Notes: a model not told the origin generated them from the sequence alone. 5,198 nucleotides of DNA from Alphaproteobacteria bacterium (GCA_005888525.1 VBAB01000787.1:1-5198); one strand, 5' to 3'; counted from the stretch's first letter, positions 1-5,198 are shown. Translations and numbers: made by a program.

Positions 1-133
1 CGGGCAGAAAGATCAGCGCAGAGATACCCGCCAGAGCGGAGAAATACAGCCGAGGGCGAATGGCGATGGAACGCGCAATCGATGTCGGGCTGTACCAGCG
101 CCGTGGTCGATGAACTACTGGCGCCATAGCCAT
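1..133 (-). CDS. N-terminus of a membrane protein, DUF1345-like (cut by window edge)
   Basis: The minus strand is open from an ATG at 133-131 to the window edge, giving 44 codons. The product starts MAMAPVVHRP, continues with a basic stretch rich in Arg (about residues 9-28), and then enters a hydrophobic segment with the residues YFSALAGISALIFLP (about 30-44), which looks like the first membrane helix. A basic lead followed by RPRLYFSALAG and a helix ending in LP resembles the start of DUF1345 (COG4291) inner-membrane proteins of unknown function; this is a resemblance from memory on a short fragment. A GAGG motif (142-139) sits 5 bases before the ATG and supports this start; a second in-frame ATG at 127-125 is possible. 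The gene reads away from the Nudix gene. The rest of the protein lies outside the window, so the family call is tentative. Confidence 0.55.
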   Translation of the reverse strand, partial: MAMAPVVHRPRRWYSPTSIARSIAIRPRLYFSALAGISALIFLP

Positions 134-183
134 GCCAACCTCGACTCCGGTTCCTCGGTGGTTTCGCCCCAGAAAACAAGCAT

Positions 184-224
184 GTTCGGCAAGGGTCTCG
201 CCATTTGTCGACCTTGCCCCGAAC
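184..224. repeat. Imperfect inverted repeat, possible minus-strand terminator or attenuator
   Basis: GTTCGGCAAGG (184-194) pairs with CCTTGCCCCGAAC (212-224), giving 11 base pairs with a two-base bulge around a 17-base loop. On the minus strand the stem is followed within a few bases by CTTGTTTTCT, a weak T-rich tract. It could therefore end transcription after the small minus-strand ORF (stop at 233) or attenuate transcription into the membrane-protein gene that starts at 133. On the plus strand no T-run follows it. The function is inferred from structure and position only. Confidence 0.4.
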
Positions 225-232
225 TCTCCTAC

Positions 233-319
233 TTAGAGGATGTCCTTCTTCACCGCGAAGAGATATTTGGCGTCGCCCACCGTTTCCTCCAACGCCCCGG
301 TGCTGTAGTGAGATCGCAT
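233..319 (-). CDS. Small unrecognised ORF, 28 aa, antisense-overlapping the Nudix start codon
   Basis: The minus strand reads ATG (319-317) to TAA (235-233). The product starts MRSHYSTGALEETVGDAK and ends in FAVKKDIL. I do not recognise it. Support for it being real: an AAGGAG motif lies six bases before the ATG, about 23 of the 27 codons after ATG end in G or C, and an in-frame TAG directly upstream fixes ATG 319 as the first start. The peptide is mixed in charge, has no membrane segment or signal peptide, and shows no run of one amino acid as a classical attenuation leader would. It lies about 100 bases upstream of the membrane-protein gene on the same strand, with a hairpin between, so it could be a leader ORF of that gene. 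Alternatives are the remnant of a longer gene or a chance frame. Confidence 0.5.
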   Translation of the reverse strand: MRSHYSTGALEETVGDAKYLFAVKKDIL

Positions 320-950
320 GACCTACTCCTTCAACGACAGCTTTCGGCGCGAAGTCGCAAGCCGGTGCGCGGCGTTCTCGCGGCTGCCGGAGAACGACTC
401 GACACGCGGGCTCAAGCACTCCGCGGTCGCAATCGCACTCACGGACACACAGGACGGATCCGGCGGGGCCGCGTTTCTGATGACGCGGCGCACCCGCGAC
501 CTGCGCGCGCACCGCGGTCAATGGGCACTGCCGGGCGGCCGGTGCGATGAGGGTGAAACACCCGTAGAAGCTGTGCTGCGCGAGCTTGACGAGGAAATCA
601 CCCTCCGCCTCGAGGCGACCGACGTTCTTGGTATCCTCGACGACTATGCGACTCGCTCGGGCTATCTCATCACGCCGGTCGTGGTGTGGGCCGGCTCCGA
701 GCCGCGCCTGCGCCTCAACCCGAAAGAGGTGGCGTCGGTACATCGCATCCCGCTCACCGAGATCATGCGCCCGGACGCCGTCGAATTCGTCACCATTCCC
801 GAAAGCAACCGGCGCGTTATCCGCGTCAACATCAACGGAAGCTCCATTCACGCACCAACGGGCGCCCTGATCTACCAGTTCCGGGAGGTGCTTGCCGGCC
901 GCGCCACCCGCGTCGACGATCTGGAGCAGCCCGTCTTCGCCTGGCGATGA
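318..950 (+). CDS. Nudix hydrolase, probable CoA diphosphatase (NudL/NUDT7-like)
   Basis: This 210-aa protein has a Nudix box with G74, E80, R88-E89 and E92-E93 (GRCDEGE, then RELDEE), which binds the divalent metal and performs hydrolysis. The usual Gly near the end of the box is Thr (ITL). Directly before it, residues 54-74 read LMTRR..LRAHRGQ..LPGG, close to the NuCoA signature (LLTxRSxxLRxHxGxxxFPGG) of the CoA-pyrophosphatase subgroup. The expected activity is cleavage of CoA or acyl-CoA to phosphopantetheine derivatives and 3',5'-ADP, in the cytoplasm. The length is normal for this subgroup. An in-frame TGA at 309-311 makes ATG 318 the first ATG available; the ribosome binding site before it is weak. 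The start codon overlaps that of the small minus-strand ORF. Substrate preference cannot be read from sequence. Confidence 0.9.
   Translation: MTYSFNDSFRREVASRCAAFSRLPENDSTRGLKHSAVAIALTDTQDGSGGAAFLMTRRTRDLRAHRGQWALPGGRCDEGETPVEAVLRELDEEITLRLEATDVLGILDDYATRSGYLITPVVVWAGSEPRLRLNPKEVASVHRIPLTEIMRPDAVEFVTIPESNRRVIRVNINGSSIHAPTGALIYQFREVLAGRATRVDDLEQPVFAWR
326..331 (-). promoter_or_regulatory. Ribosome binding site AAGGAG of the small minus-strand ORF
   Basis: On the minus strand AAGGAG is followed by the six bases TAGGTC and then ATG. This is a near-ideal Shine-Dalgarno match and spacing, and it is the main reason for taking the 28-aa ORF seriously. The site lies inside the first codons of the Nudix gene on the opposite strand. 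Confidence 0.5.
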
Positions 951-1019
951 CTTCGGATGGAACCGCGTGCCTCGGATTCGAGCGGGCTGAAGCGTGAATC
1001 TCGATCCTTATGGAGTTTA

Positions 1020-1072
1020 GAGCGAGAATCACGTTCCCGGATGGAAATCCCACGGCGGGAACCATCTCGCTC
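1020..1072. repeat. Two-part inverted repeat after the Nudix gene
   Basis: Outer arms GAGCGAGA (1020-1027) and TCTCGCTC (1065-1072) pair over 8 bases. After an unequal internal loop (5 versus 2 bases), inner arms GTTCCCG (1033-1039) and CGGGAAC (1056-1062) pair over 7 more. The loop is 16 bases. No T-run follows on either side, so it is not a standard intrinsic terminator. It begins 70 bases after the Nudix stop and may be a 3' structure of that transcript or a 5' structure of the hlyU-cupin transcript. Confidence 0.55.
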
Positions 1073-1081
1073 CAGTGGACA

Positions 1082-1114
1082 TGACCGGGCGGACGCGCAA
1101 GAATCGCCCGGTCA
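1082..1114. repeat. Perfect 10-bp inverted repeat upstream of the hlyU remnant
   Basis: TGACCGGGCG (1082-1091) and CGCCCGGTCA (1105-1114) are perfect reverse complements separated by 13 bases. No T-tract follows. The right arm ends 18 bases before the hlyU ATG at 1133 and only a few bases before its GGAG ribosome binding site (1121-1124). It could act as a Rho-assisted terminator stem for the Nudix transcript, a translational control hairpin, or an operator for a dimeric regulator. Confidence 0.55.
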
Positions 1115-1132
1115 AGCTACGGAGTGGATCGC

Positions 1133-1403
1133 ATGCTCTCGAAACTCAAAACCGCGTGGTCCCGCCTTGCGAGCGGGACAGCCGGGGCGTCCGACGCGAA
1201 GGGTACCGCATTCGGCCCGCCCCATACCGGGCCGGAGATCAGTACCAGACCGCTGGTACGATCGAGAAGGACACGCCCGAGGGCTCAAGGAGCATCGGTT
1301 CATCCGGGCCGACACCTACCACAGCAAGGATGACGCGATCGCTTTCACGATCTCGAAGGCCAAGCAGATCATCGATCAGCAAGGCGACCGCATCTTCACG
1401 TGA
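1133..1403 (+). pseudogene. HlyU-family protein gene, broken by two frameshifts
   Basis: Three pieces in three plus-strand frames together form one HlyU-family protein (Pfam HlyU) of about 90 aa, the usual size. The N-terminus runs from ATG 1133 (MLSKLKTAWSRLASG), with GGAG at 1121-1124 and an 8-base spacer. The middle is in the frame starting about 1198 (EGYRIRPAPYRAG..YQTAGTIEKDTPEG). The C-terminus is in the frame from 1287 (KEHRFIRADTYHSKDD, ending IIDQQGDRIFT) to TGA 1401-1403. Each junction moves the frame by -1. The second is precise: one base is missing at about 1284/1285, where GAGGGC-TCAAG is expected to read GAGGGCGTCAAG (EGVKEHRF). The first lies within about 1160-1203. HlyU members are small proteins often annotated as transcriptional regulators; their role outside Vibrio is poorly defined. 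The stop overlaps a possible GTG of the next frame (GTGA), which suggests a former operon with the cupin. Sequencing error is the alternative to real decay. Confidence 0.85.
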
Positions 1404-1429
1404 AAACAGCAGCGATGGGAGCGCAGACC

Positions 1430-1792
1430 ATGCCGGTGGTGCACCACAGCGATATCGCGGCCGAGCCGTTCAAAGGCGGGGCGAGCTATCAGACACTCGT
1501 GGGCGATGAACAAGGATCGACACCTATCCGCGTCGGCATCCAGACTTCACCCCCCGGGTACAAGAGCGCTCTTCACTCGCATCCCTACCTCGAGACGATC
1601 ACGGTCTTGGAGGGTGAGGGCGAGGCTTGGCTGCAAGGGAGCGACGAGCTCGTCCCGTTGAAGCCGGGCGTGACGCTCGTCTTGACGCCTCACCTTCGCC
1701 ATTGGTTCCGCACCACCGGCGATCGACCACTCAAGACTTATGGGGTCCATGCCTCGCCGCGCCGAATCGTGAACATCCACGACGCCATATGA
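1430..1792 (+). CDS. Small single-domain cupin protein
   Basis: This 120-aa protein is one cupin barrel. Motif 1 matches the consensus G-x5-HxH-x3-E-x6-G exactly: GYKSALHSHPYLE at residues 43-55, with metal ligands H49, H51 and E55. Motif 2 (about 80-94) contributes H91 in LTPHLRHWF, but its usual PxG glycine and terminal Asn are absent. A single metal-binding cupin with no partner domain may be a dioxygenase, isomerase or small-ligand-binding protein; the substrate is unknown. I chose ATG 1430 because GGGAG (1417-1421) lies 8 bases upstream. In-frame GTG 1400, which overlaps the hlyU stop, and ATG 1415 are alternatives that would add 10 or 5 residues. There is no signal peptide or membrane segment, so it is cytoplasmic. 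The reading frame is intact, unlike the genes on either side. Confidence 0.85.
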   Translation: MPVVHHSDIAAEPFKGGASYQTLVGDEQGSTPIRVGIQTSPPGYKSALHSHPYLETITVLEGEGEAWLQGSDELVPLKPGVTLVLTPHLRHWFRTTGDRPLKTYGVHASPRRIVNIHDAI

Positions 1793-1817
1793 CCCCTGGA
1801 ATAGAAGAGCGGAATCG

Positions 1818-2096
1818 ATGAGCGCCAACCCAATGCAGCTTTTGGCGATTGCGTACCCGGCCCATGCGAGTATCCGAGGTGTCCAATTCGCAATGCTGGA
1901 CCTGGGCATGCTCGTCCACATTTTGGTCACGCACGCCGCCCTCGATCGCATCGAAAAACCAGCCGACGGCGATGATGGCAGTGTGGCGCGCTTTGCCAAG
2001 CACAGGGGCCGGTTCGAGCAGGTGGCTAACGACAAATACGTCCGTGGAGACGTCGAAGCCAGCGGGTCGATTGCCGTGCTGCCTGGCGATCTTTGA
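1818..2096 (+). CDS. Unrecognised ORF, 92 aa, possibly a real small gene
   Basis: An open frame starts at ATG 1818, 25 bases after the cupin stop, with GCGGA four bases upstream, and ends at TGA 2094-2096. The product begins MSANPMQLLAIAYPAHASI, contains a mildly hydrophobic stretch (FAMLDLGMLVHILVTHAALD, about residues 24-43) and then a charged second half. I recognise no family or motif. Second codon positions are clearly lower in GC than the first and third, as in coding DNA. But first and third positions are equally GC-rich, so the codon-aligned minus-strand frame through the same stretch fits just as well, and the strand is uncertain. Position and orientation favour the plus strand. It may also be a remnant, since genes on both sides are broken. 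If it is not a gene, 1793-2131 is a 339-base gap in which I see nothing else. Confidence 0.35.
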   Translation: MSANPMQLLAIAYPAHASIRGVQFAMLDLGMLVHILVTHAALDRIEKPADGDDGSVARFAKHRGRFEQVANDKYVRGDVEASGSIAVLPGDL

Positions 2097-2131
2097 GACT
2101 TGTGAGGCGTCATTGCAACTACGCGCCGGCC

Positions 2132-3344
2132 ATGGACCCAGCTGAGATGCCTGACATCAAGCCCGAGCGCGTGTTGTCCGACTTGCGCACGCTCGCCACC
2201 TTCGGCGCCTACAAGACGGGCGTGCATCGTCCCACGCTGTCCGAGCAGGACATCGCCGCGCGCGAATGGTTCGTGGGCCGCATGCGCGAGGCCGGGCTCG
2301 ACGCCGCCATCGACGGCATTGCCAACATCCTCGGCAGGAGCCCGACGGCCGGTCGCAAGGCGCTGGCCGGCTCGCATCTGGAAAGCCAGAACCACGCTGG
2401 ATGGCTCGACGGCCCCTTGGGGTGCGTCTATGCGCTGGAGGCGGCGCGGGCCATCGCCGAGGACGCTGCGACGAGTCACCTCGGGGTGGATGTCGCGGTG
2501 TTCTGCGACGAGGAGGGCCATTTCGGCAGCTTCCTGGGCAGCCGCTCGTTCATCGGCCTGCTCGAGGAGAGCGAGATCTACGCCGCATGCAATCATGCAA
2601 CGGGCAAATCGATGCGGGACGCACTGAAGGCCGCCGGCTGGTCGGGCCGTCGGCGCCATGCGATCGATCCGGCGCGCTACGCTGCGTTCTTCGAAGCGCA
2701 TATCGAGCAGGGCGACACTCTGGAGAGCACCGGCCTCAAGATAGGCGTCGTCACCGCCATCGTCGCCATCTGGCAGTACAAGCTCACGGCGGAGGGCGAA
2801 CAGAACCACGCCGGCACGACCTCCATGGCCCGCCGGCGCGACGCCGGTCTCGAGCTCGTGCGGCTCCTGGGCGCAATCGATGCACGCTTTCCGGACGACG
2901 GGACGTATCGAGCTCGACCCGGGTGAGAAGAGCATCATTCCGGGCAAGGCAGAAGCGCTGTTCCAGCTGCGCGACGCCGACCCCGCGGTGCTCGATTCCC
3001 TGGACACGGAGATCCACGCGCTGGTGCAGCACGCCAACAGCGTCGGCCGCTGCAGGCTCGCGGTCGAGAGGCTCAGCGCCAGCACGCCTGCCCTGATGGA
3101 CCAGGGTCTGCAGGCGGCCCTCGACCGCGCCGCGGAAATCCGCGCGCCGGGCAAGCACATGCGCATGCCGTCGGGCGCCGGCCACGACGCGCAATGGCTC
3201 GCGCGCAGGCTTCCGTCGGCCATGATGTTCGTGCCGTCCATCGGCGGCATCAGTCATCACTGGACGGAGAACACCAGCGACGAGGACATCGTGCTGGGTG
3301 CGCAGGTGTTCACCGACGCCATCGTGAACGCGCTCACGGGATAG
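2132..3344 (+). pseudogene. M20-family Zn amidohydrolase (allantoate / N-carbamoyl-amino-acid hydrolase type), frameshifted
   Basis: Two adjacent frames make one protein of about 400 aa. The first part (2132-2893, then a false tail to TGA 2924-2926) holds GSHLES with H82, GWLDGPLG with D93, CDEEG with catalytic E127 and metal ligand E128, FFEAHIEQG with H190, and QNHAGTT with H226. The second part, in the next frame from about 2895 to TAG 3342-3344, holds TTGRIELDPG, MPSGAGHDAQ and GGISHHWTE, which supplies the last metal ligand. This is the hydantoinase/carbamoylase group, which hydrolyses ureido or amide bonds using two metal ions in the cytoplasm; the exact substrate is unknown. At the junction about 8-9 residues normally lie between ARFP and TTGR, so a loss of about 23 or 26 bases fits better than a single-base error. 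The true start is unclear: ATG 2132, ATG 2147, GTG 2102 and TTG 2093 all lack a convincing ribosome binding site. It precedes the acyl-CoA ligase by 72 bases. Confidence 0.85.
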
Positions 3345-3352
3345 GCCCCCAC

Positions 3353-3380
3353 TTGACCGTCCGAGAGACCCTGCGGTCAA
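3353..3380. promoter_or_regulatory. Inverted repeat TTGACCG-N14-CGGTCAA, possible operator or promoter
   Basis: TTGACCG (3353-3359) and CGGTCAA (3374-3380) are perfect 7-bp reverse complements in the 72-base gap between the amidohydrolase and the ligase. The left arm also reads as a -35-like TTGACC, with a poor -10 candidate GTCAAT (3376-3381) after a 17-base spacer. A dimeric regulator site overlapping a weak promoter for the ligase is one reading. A small hairpin in a shared transcript is another. No T-run follows, so it is not a typical terminator. Confidence 0.35.
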
Positions 3381-3406
3381 TTGCCATGCCAGCCCGACTT
3401 TGGCGC

Positions 3407-3412
3407 GGAGGA
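3407..3412 (+). promoter_or_regulatory. Ribosome binding site GGAGGA that sets the ligase start
   Basis: GGAGGA ends four bases before GTG 3417. It is the only strong Shine-Dalgarno match in the gap and decides in favour of the GTG over the upstream in-frame TTG at 3381, which has none. Confidence 0.65.
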
Positions 3413-3416
3413 CGCT

Positions 3417-5045
3417 GTGAGCGAGCTACACGACGGATCGACCATCGGTGCCATCTTTGCCTCAGCGGTCTCGTCCCACGGTGACTGCCCGTTCTTTGCC
3501 GCGCCGCCGAACGAAAGACGGGACTATCTCCCAGCCGGCTTCGAAATCTCGTATCGGGAGGCCGGGAGGCGCGTTGCGGAGCTGTCCGCCGCTTACAGAG
3601 ATGCCGGGTACGGTCCCGGACAGCGCATAGCGACTCTGCTCGAGAACCGTCCCGAGTACGTCCTGCACAAATTGGCCCTGAACGCCATCGGGGTGTGCTG
3701 TGTGCCGATCAATCCGGACTACCGGGCGAGCGAGATCGCCTACCTCCTCGAGCACAGCGAGCCCGACCTCGTCCTGACGCTTGCCGCACGCGAGGGGCAG
3801 ATGAGCAGCGCACTCGCGCAAAGCGCCCACCGGCCGCCAATGCTGCAGTTGGAACATTTCGCTGCGGGTGCGCTCGTGAAAGCGTCACGACCGGCGCGGG
3901 GAGGGGAGGCCGTGCCCGAGACGCCGGCCAGCATCCTCTACACGTCAGGGACCACCGGGCGACCCAAGGGCTGCATCCTCTCGCACGGTTACGAGGTCGC
4001 ATCCGGTGCCTGGTACGCCTCGCTCGGCGGGCGGGCAATCTTCCGGACTGGGGAGGAGCGCATCTATAACCCGCTGCCGCTCTATCACGCCAACGCCGCG
4101 GTGGTGTCCTTGATGGGTGCCATCTGGACGGGCAATTGCCAGATCCAGCCAGACCGCTTCCACCCCCACTCCTGGTGGAGCGAGATTGCCGAGACGCGGG
4201 CAACCGTTGTGCACTATCTGGGTGTGATCGCGCCCCTGCTGCTCGCTCAGCCGCCCAGCGAGAACGAGCGCCGTCACCGCGTGCGGTTCGGCATCGGCGC
4301 GGGGATCGAGCCGCAGCTACATCGGCCGTTCGAGGAGCGCTTCGGCTTTCCGCTGATCGAGGTCTGGGGCATGACCGAGATGGTGCGCGTGCTGGCCGAC
4401 AGCTGCGAGCCGCGCCAGGTGGGCACGCGAGCGTTCGGGCGCGCGGTTGCGGGCATCGATGTGCGCATCGTCGATGAGGAGGACCGCGACGTTGCCGACG
4501 ACCAGCCCGGCGAGATGCTCGTGCGCCATTCGGCAGCAACTCCGCGGCGGGGGTGCTTCTCGGGCTATCTCAAGGATGCGGCGGCAACGGAGACTGCGTG
4601 GCGAGGTGGCTGGTTCCACACCGGCGACATGGTCTGGCGCGCGCCGGACGGCATGCTGCATTTCGTGGACCGCAAGAAGAACATCATTCGCCGGTCCGGC
4701 GAGAACATCGCTGCAGCGGAGGTCGAGGCGATGCTGCTCACGCACCCCGACGTGCAACAAGCGGCGGTGATGGCGGTCAAGGACGAGTTGCGGGAGGAGG
4801 AGGTACTGGCCTGCGTCGTGCTGAAGCGCCCGATGCCCGCCAAAGACGCAGCCCACACGCTGTTTCGGCATTGCTACGAGCGGCTGGCCTACTTCAAGGC
4901 GCCGGGCTGGATCCATATCGTGGATACCCTTCCAACCACGGGAACGCAGAAGATCCAGAAGCACAACATTTATCCCGGGGGCTTCGACCCCCTGACCGCG
5001 GGAATTGTCGACCTGCGCGCACTCAAGAGGCGCGATCCGGCTTGA
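3417..5045 (+). CDS. AMP-dependent acyl-CoA synthetase/ligase (CaiC-like)
   Basis: This intact 542-aa protein belongs to the ANL adenylating family. It would activate a carboxylic acid with ATP to an acyl-adenylate and then form the CoA thioester. Landmarks in order: the phosphate-binding loop YTSGTTGRPKG (175-185), the aromatic-rich PLYHANAAV segment, WGMTE (317-321), GWFHTGD (398-404), the hinge and acyl-adenylate segment RKKNIIRRSGENI (419-431), and the C-terminal catalytic lysine K512 in TGTQKIQK, where Gln replaces the usual Gly before the Lys. The length is normal. The overall pattern resembles crotonobetaine/carnitine-CoA ligase-like enzymes, but the substrate cannot be read from sequence. 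Start GTG 3417 is chosen on its GGAGGA site; TTG 3381 would add 12 residues. No membrane segment is seen, so it is cytoplasmic. It follows the amidohydrolase on the same strand and may have activated an acid that this enzyme released. Unlike its upstream neighbour, it has no frame defect. Confidence 0.92.
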   Translation: MSELHDGSTIGAIFASAVSSHGDCPFFAAPPNERRDYLPAGFEISYREAGRRVAELSAAYRDAGYGPGQRIATLLENRPEYVLHKLALNAIGVCCVPINPDYRASEIAYLLEHSEPDLVLTLAAREGQMSSALAQSAHRPPMLQLEHFAAGALVKASRPARGGEAVPETPASILYTSGTTGRPKGCILSHGYEVASGAWYASLGGRAIFRTGEERIYNPLPLYHANAAVVSLMGAIWTGNCQIQPDRFHPHSWWSEIAETRATVVHYLGVIAPLLLAQPPSENERRHRVRFGIGAGIEPQLHRPFEERFGFPLIEVWGMTEMVRVLADSCEPRQVGTRAFGRAVAGIDVRIVDEEDRDVADDQPGEMLVRHSAATPRRGCFSGYLKDAAATETAWRGGWFHTGDMVWRAPDGMLHFVDRKKNIIRRSGENIAAAEVEAMLLTHPDVQQAAVMAVKDELREEEVLACVVLKRPMPAKDAAHTLFRHCYERLAYFKAPGWIHIVDTLPTTGTQKIQKHNIYPGGFDPLTAGIVDLRALKRRDPA

Positions 5046-5111
5046 TCGGTGGGGTCAATTGTGGGGTTATCAGACCCACGCGGCTGTGCTAAGTGCCTGC
5101 GCTGCCTGACC

Positions 5112-5198
5112 GGAGACGTGGCCGAGTGGCTGAAGGCGGCGGTTTGCTAAACCGTTATACGCTGTCAAGGCGTATCGAGGGTTCGAATCCCTCCGTCT
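5112..5198 (+). tRNA. tRNA-Ser, anticodon GCT (3' end beyond window)
   Basis: The 5' acceptor strand GGAGACG (5112-5118) pairs through AGACG with CGTCT at the window end; the last two pairing bases, the discriminator and CCA lie outside. The D arm is GCCGAGTGGCTGAAGGC. The anticodon stem GCGGT/ACCGT holds the loop TTGCTAA, with anticodon GCT at 5146-5148, which reads AGC and AGU serine codons. The long variable arm characteristic of serine tRNAs is present, with a stem ATACGC/GCGTAT. The T arm is GAGGG-TTCGAAT-CCCTC (5177-5193). The gene starts 66 bases after the ligase stop. I see no convincing -35/-10 pair between them, only a short GGGTC...GACCC repeat at 5052-5077. tRNA-Ser genes are common integration sites; whether an element follows cannot be seen here. 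Confidence 0.97.

Noticed and set aside
110..550. 146-codon plus-strand ORF over the Nudix start
   Set aside because: It overlaps the Nudix gene in another frame, shows no motif, and its first part is antisense to the small ORF and the membrane-protein start.
954..1046. 9-bp direct repeat CGGATGGAA at 954-962 and 1038-1046
   Set aside because: Only two short copies 84 bases apart with no further pattern; probably chance.
1058..1080. GGAAC as a possible EcfG (general stress) -35 element
   Set aside because: No CGTT-like -10 follows at 16-17 bases on either strand, and the GGAAC is part of the inverted-repeat arm.
957..1403. Single 148-codon plus-strand ORF
   Set aside because: Only its last 39 or so codons (from about 1287) belong to the HlyU protein. 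The earlier part is out of frame with hlyU and runs across the hairpins in the spacer.
1547..3250. 567-codon open frame on the minus strand
   Set aside because: It lies antisense to the cupin and the amidohydrolase, both with clear family motifs. The translation is rich in Arg, Ser and Ala with no recognisable domain, as expected for a shadow frame in GC-rich DNA.
3709..4539. 276-codon minus-strand frame inside the ligase
   Set aside because: Low-complexity Arg/Ala/Pro/Ser translation antisense to well-supported ligase motifs.
5052..5077. GGGTC...GACCC repeat as a terminator after the ligase
   Set aside because: Only 5 bp with a 16-base loop and no T-run; too weak to call.

Overview
The window looks like a piece of chromosome from a high-GC Gram-negative bacterium, most likely an alphaproteobacterium. 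That placement is an inference from GC-rich third codon positions, a HlyU-family gene of the type common in that class, and the other gene families present. No rRNA, CRISPR array, transposase or phage gene is visible.

Layout, left to right. The left edge carries the 5' end of a membrane-protein gene on the minus strand (start at 133, cut by the window; DUF1345-like). Upstream of it, also on the minus strand, is a 28-codon ORF (233-319) with an excellent ribosome binding site. Its ATG overlaps the ATG of the plus-strand Nudix/CoA-diphosphatase-type gene (318-950). An inverted repeat lies between the small ORF and the membrane-protein gene. The spacer after the Nudix gene (951-1132) contains two consecutive inverted repeats.

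The middle block (1133-3344) is all on the plus strand and is partly degraded. It holds a HlyU-family gene broken by two frameshifts (1133-1403), an intact single-domain cupin (1430-1792), an unrecognised 92-codon ORF (1818-2096), and an M20-family amidohydrolase of the allantoate / N-carbamoyl-amino-acid hydrolase type (2132-3344). The amidohydrolase keeps all its metal ligands but changes reading frame near 2891-2900, apparently through a small deletion.

The right part holds an intact AMP-dependent acyl-CoA ligase (3417-5045), whose GTG start has a strong GGAGGA ribosome binding site. Next comes a tRNA-Ser with anticodon GCT that runs off the right edge (5112 onward).

How the genes might work together: the M20 hydrolase and the acyl-CoA ligase are adjacent and co-oriented. 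That would suit a small catabolic module in which an amide or carbamoyl compound is hydrolysed and a carboxylic acid is activated with CoA. If the hydrolase frameshift is real, the module is inactive at its first step. The Nudix enzyme (CoA-ester or CoA turnover) may be only loosely related. I see no strong candidate for a wholly new system. The best leads are the antisense small ORF at the Nudix start, the paired hairpins before hlyU, and the cluster of broken genes.
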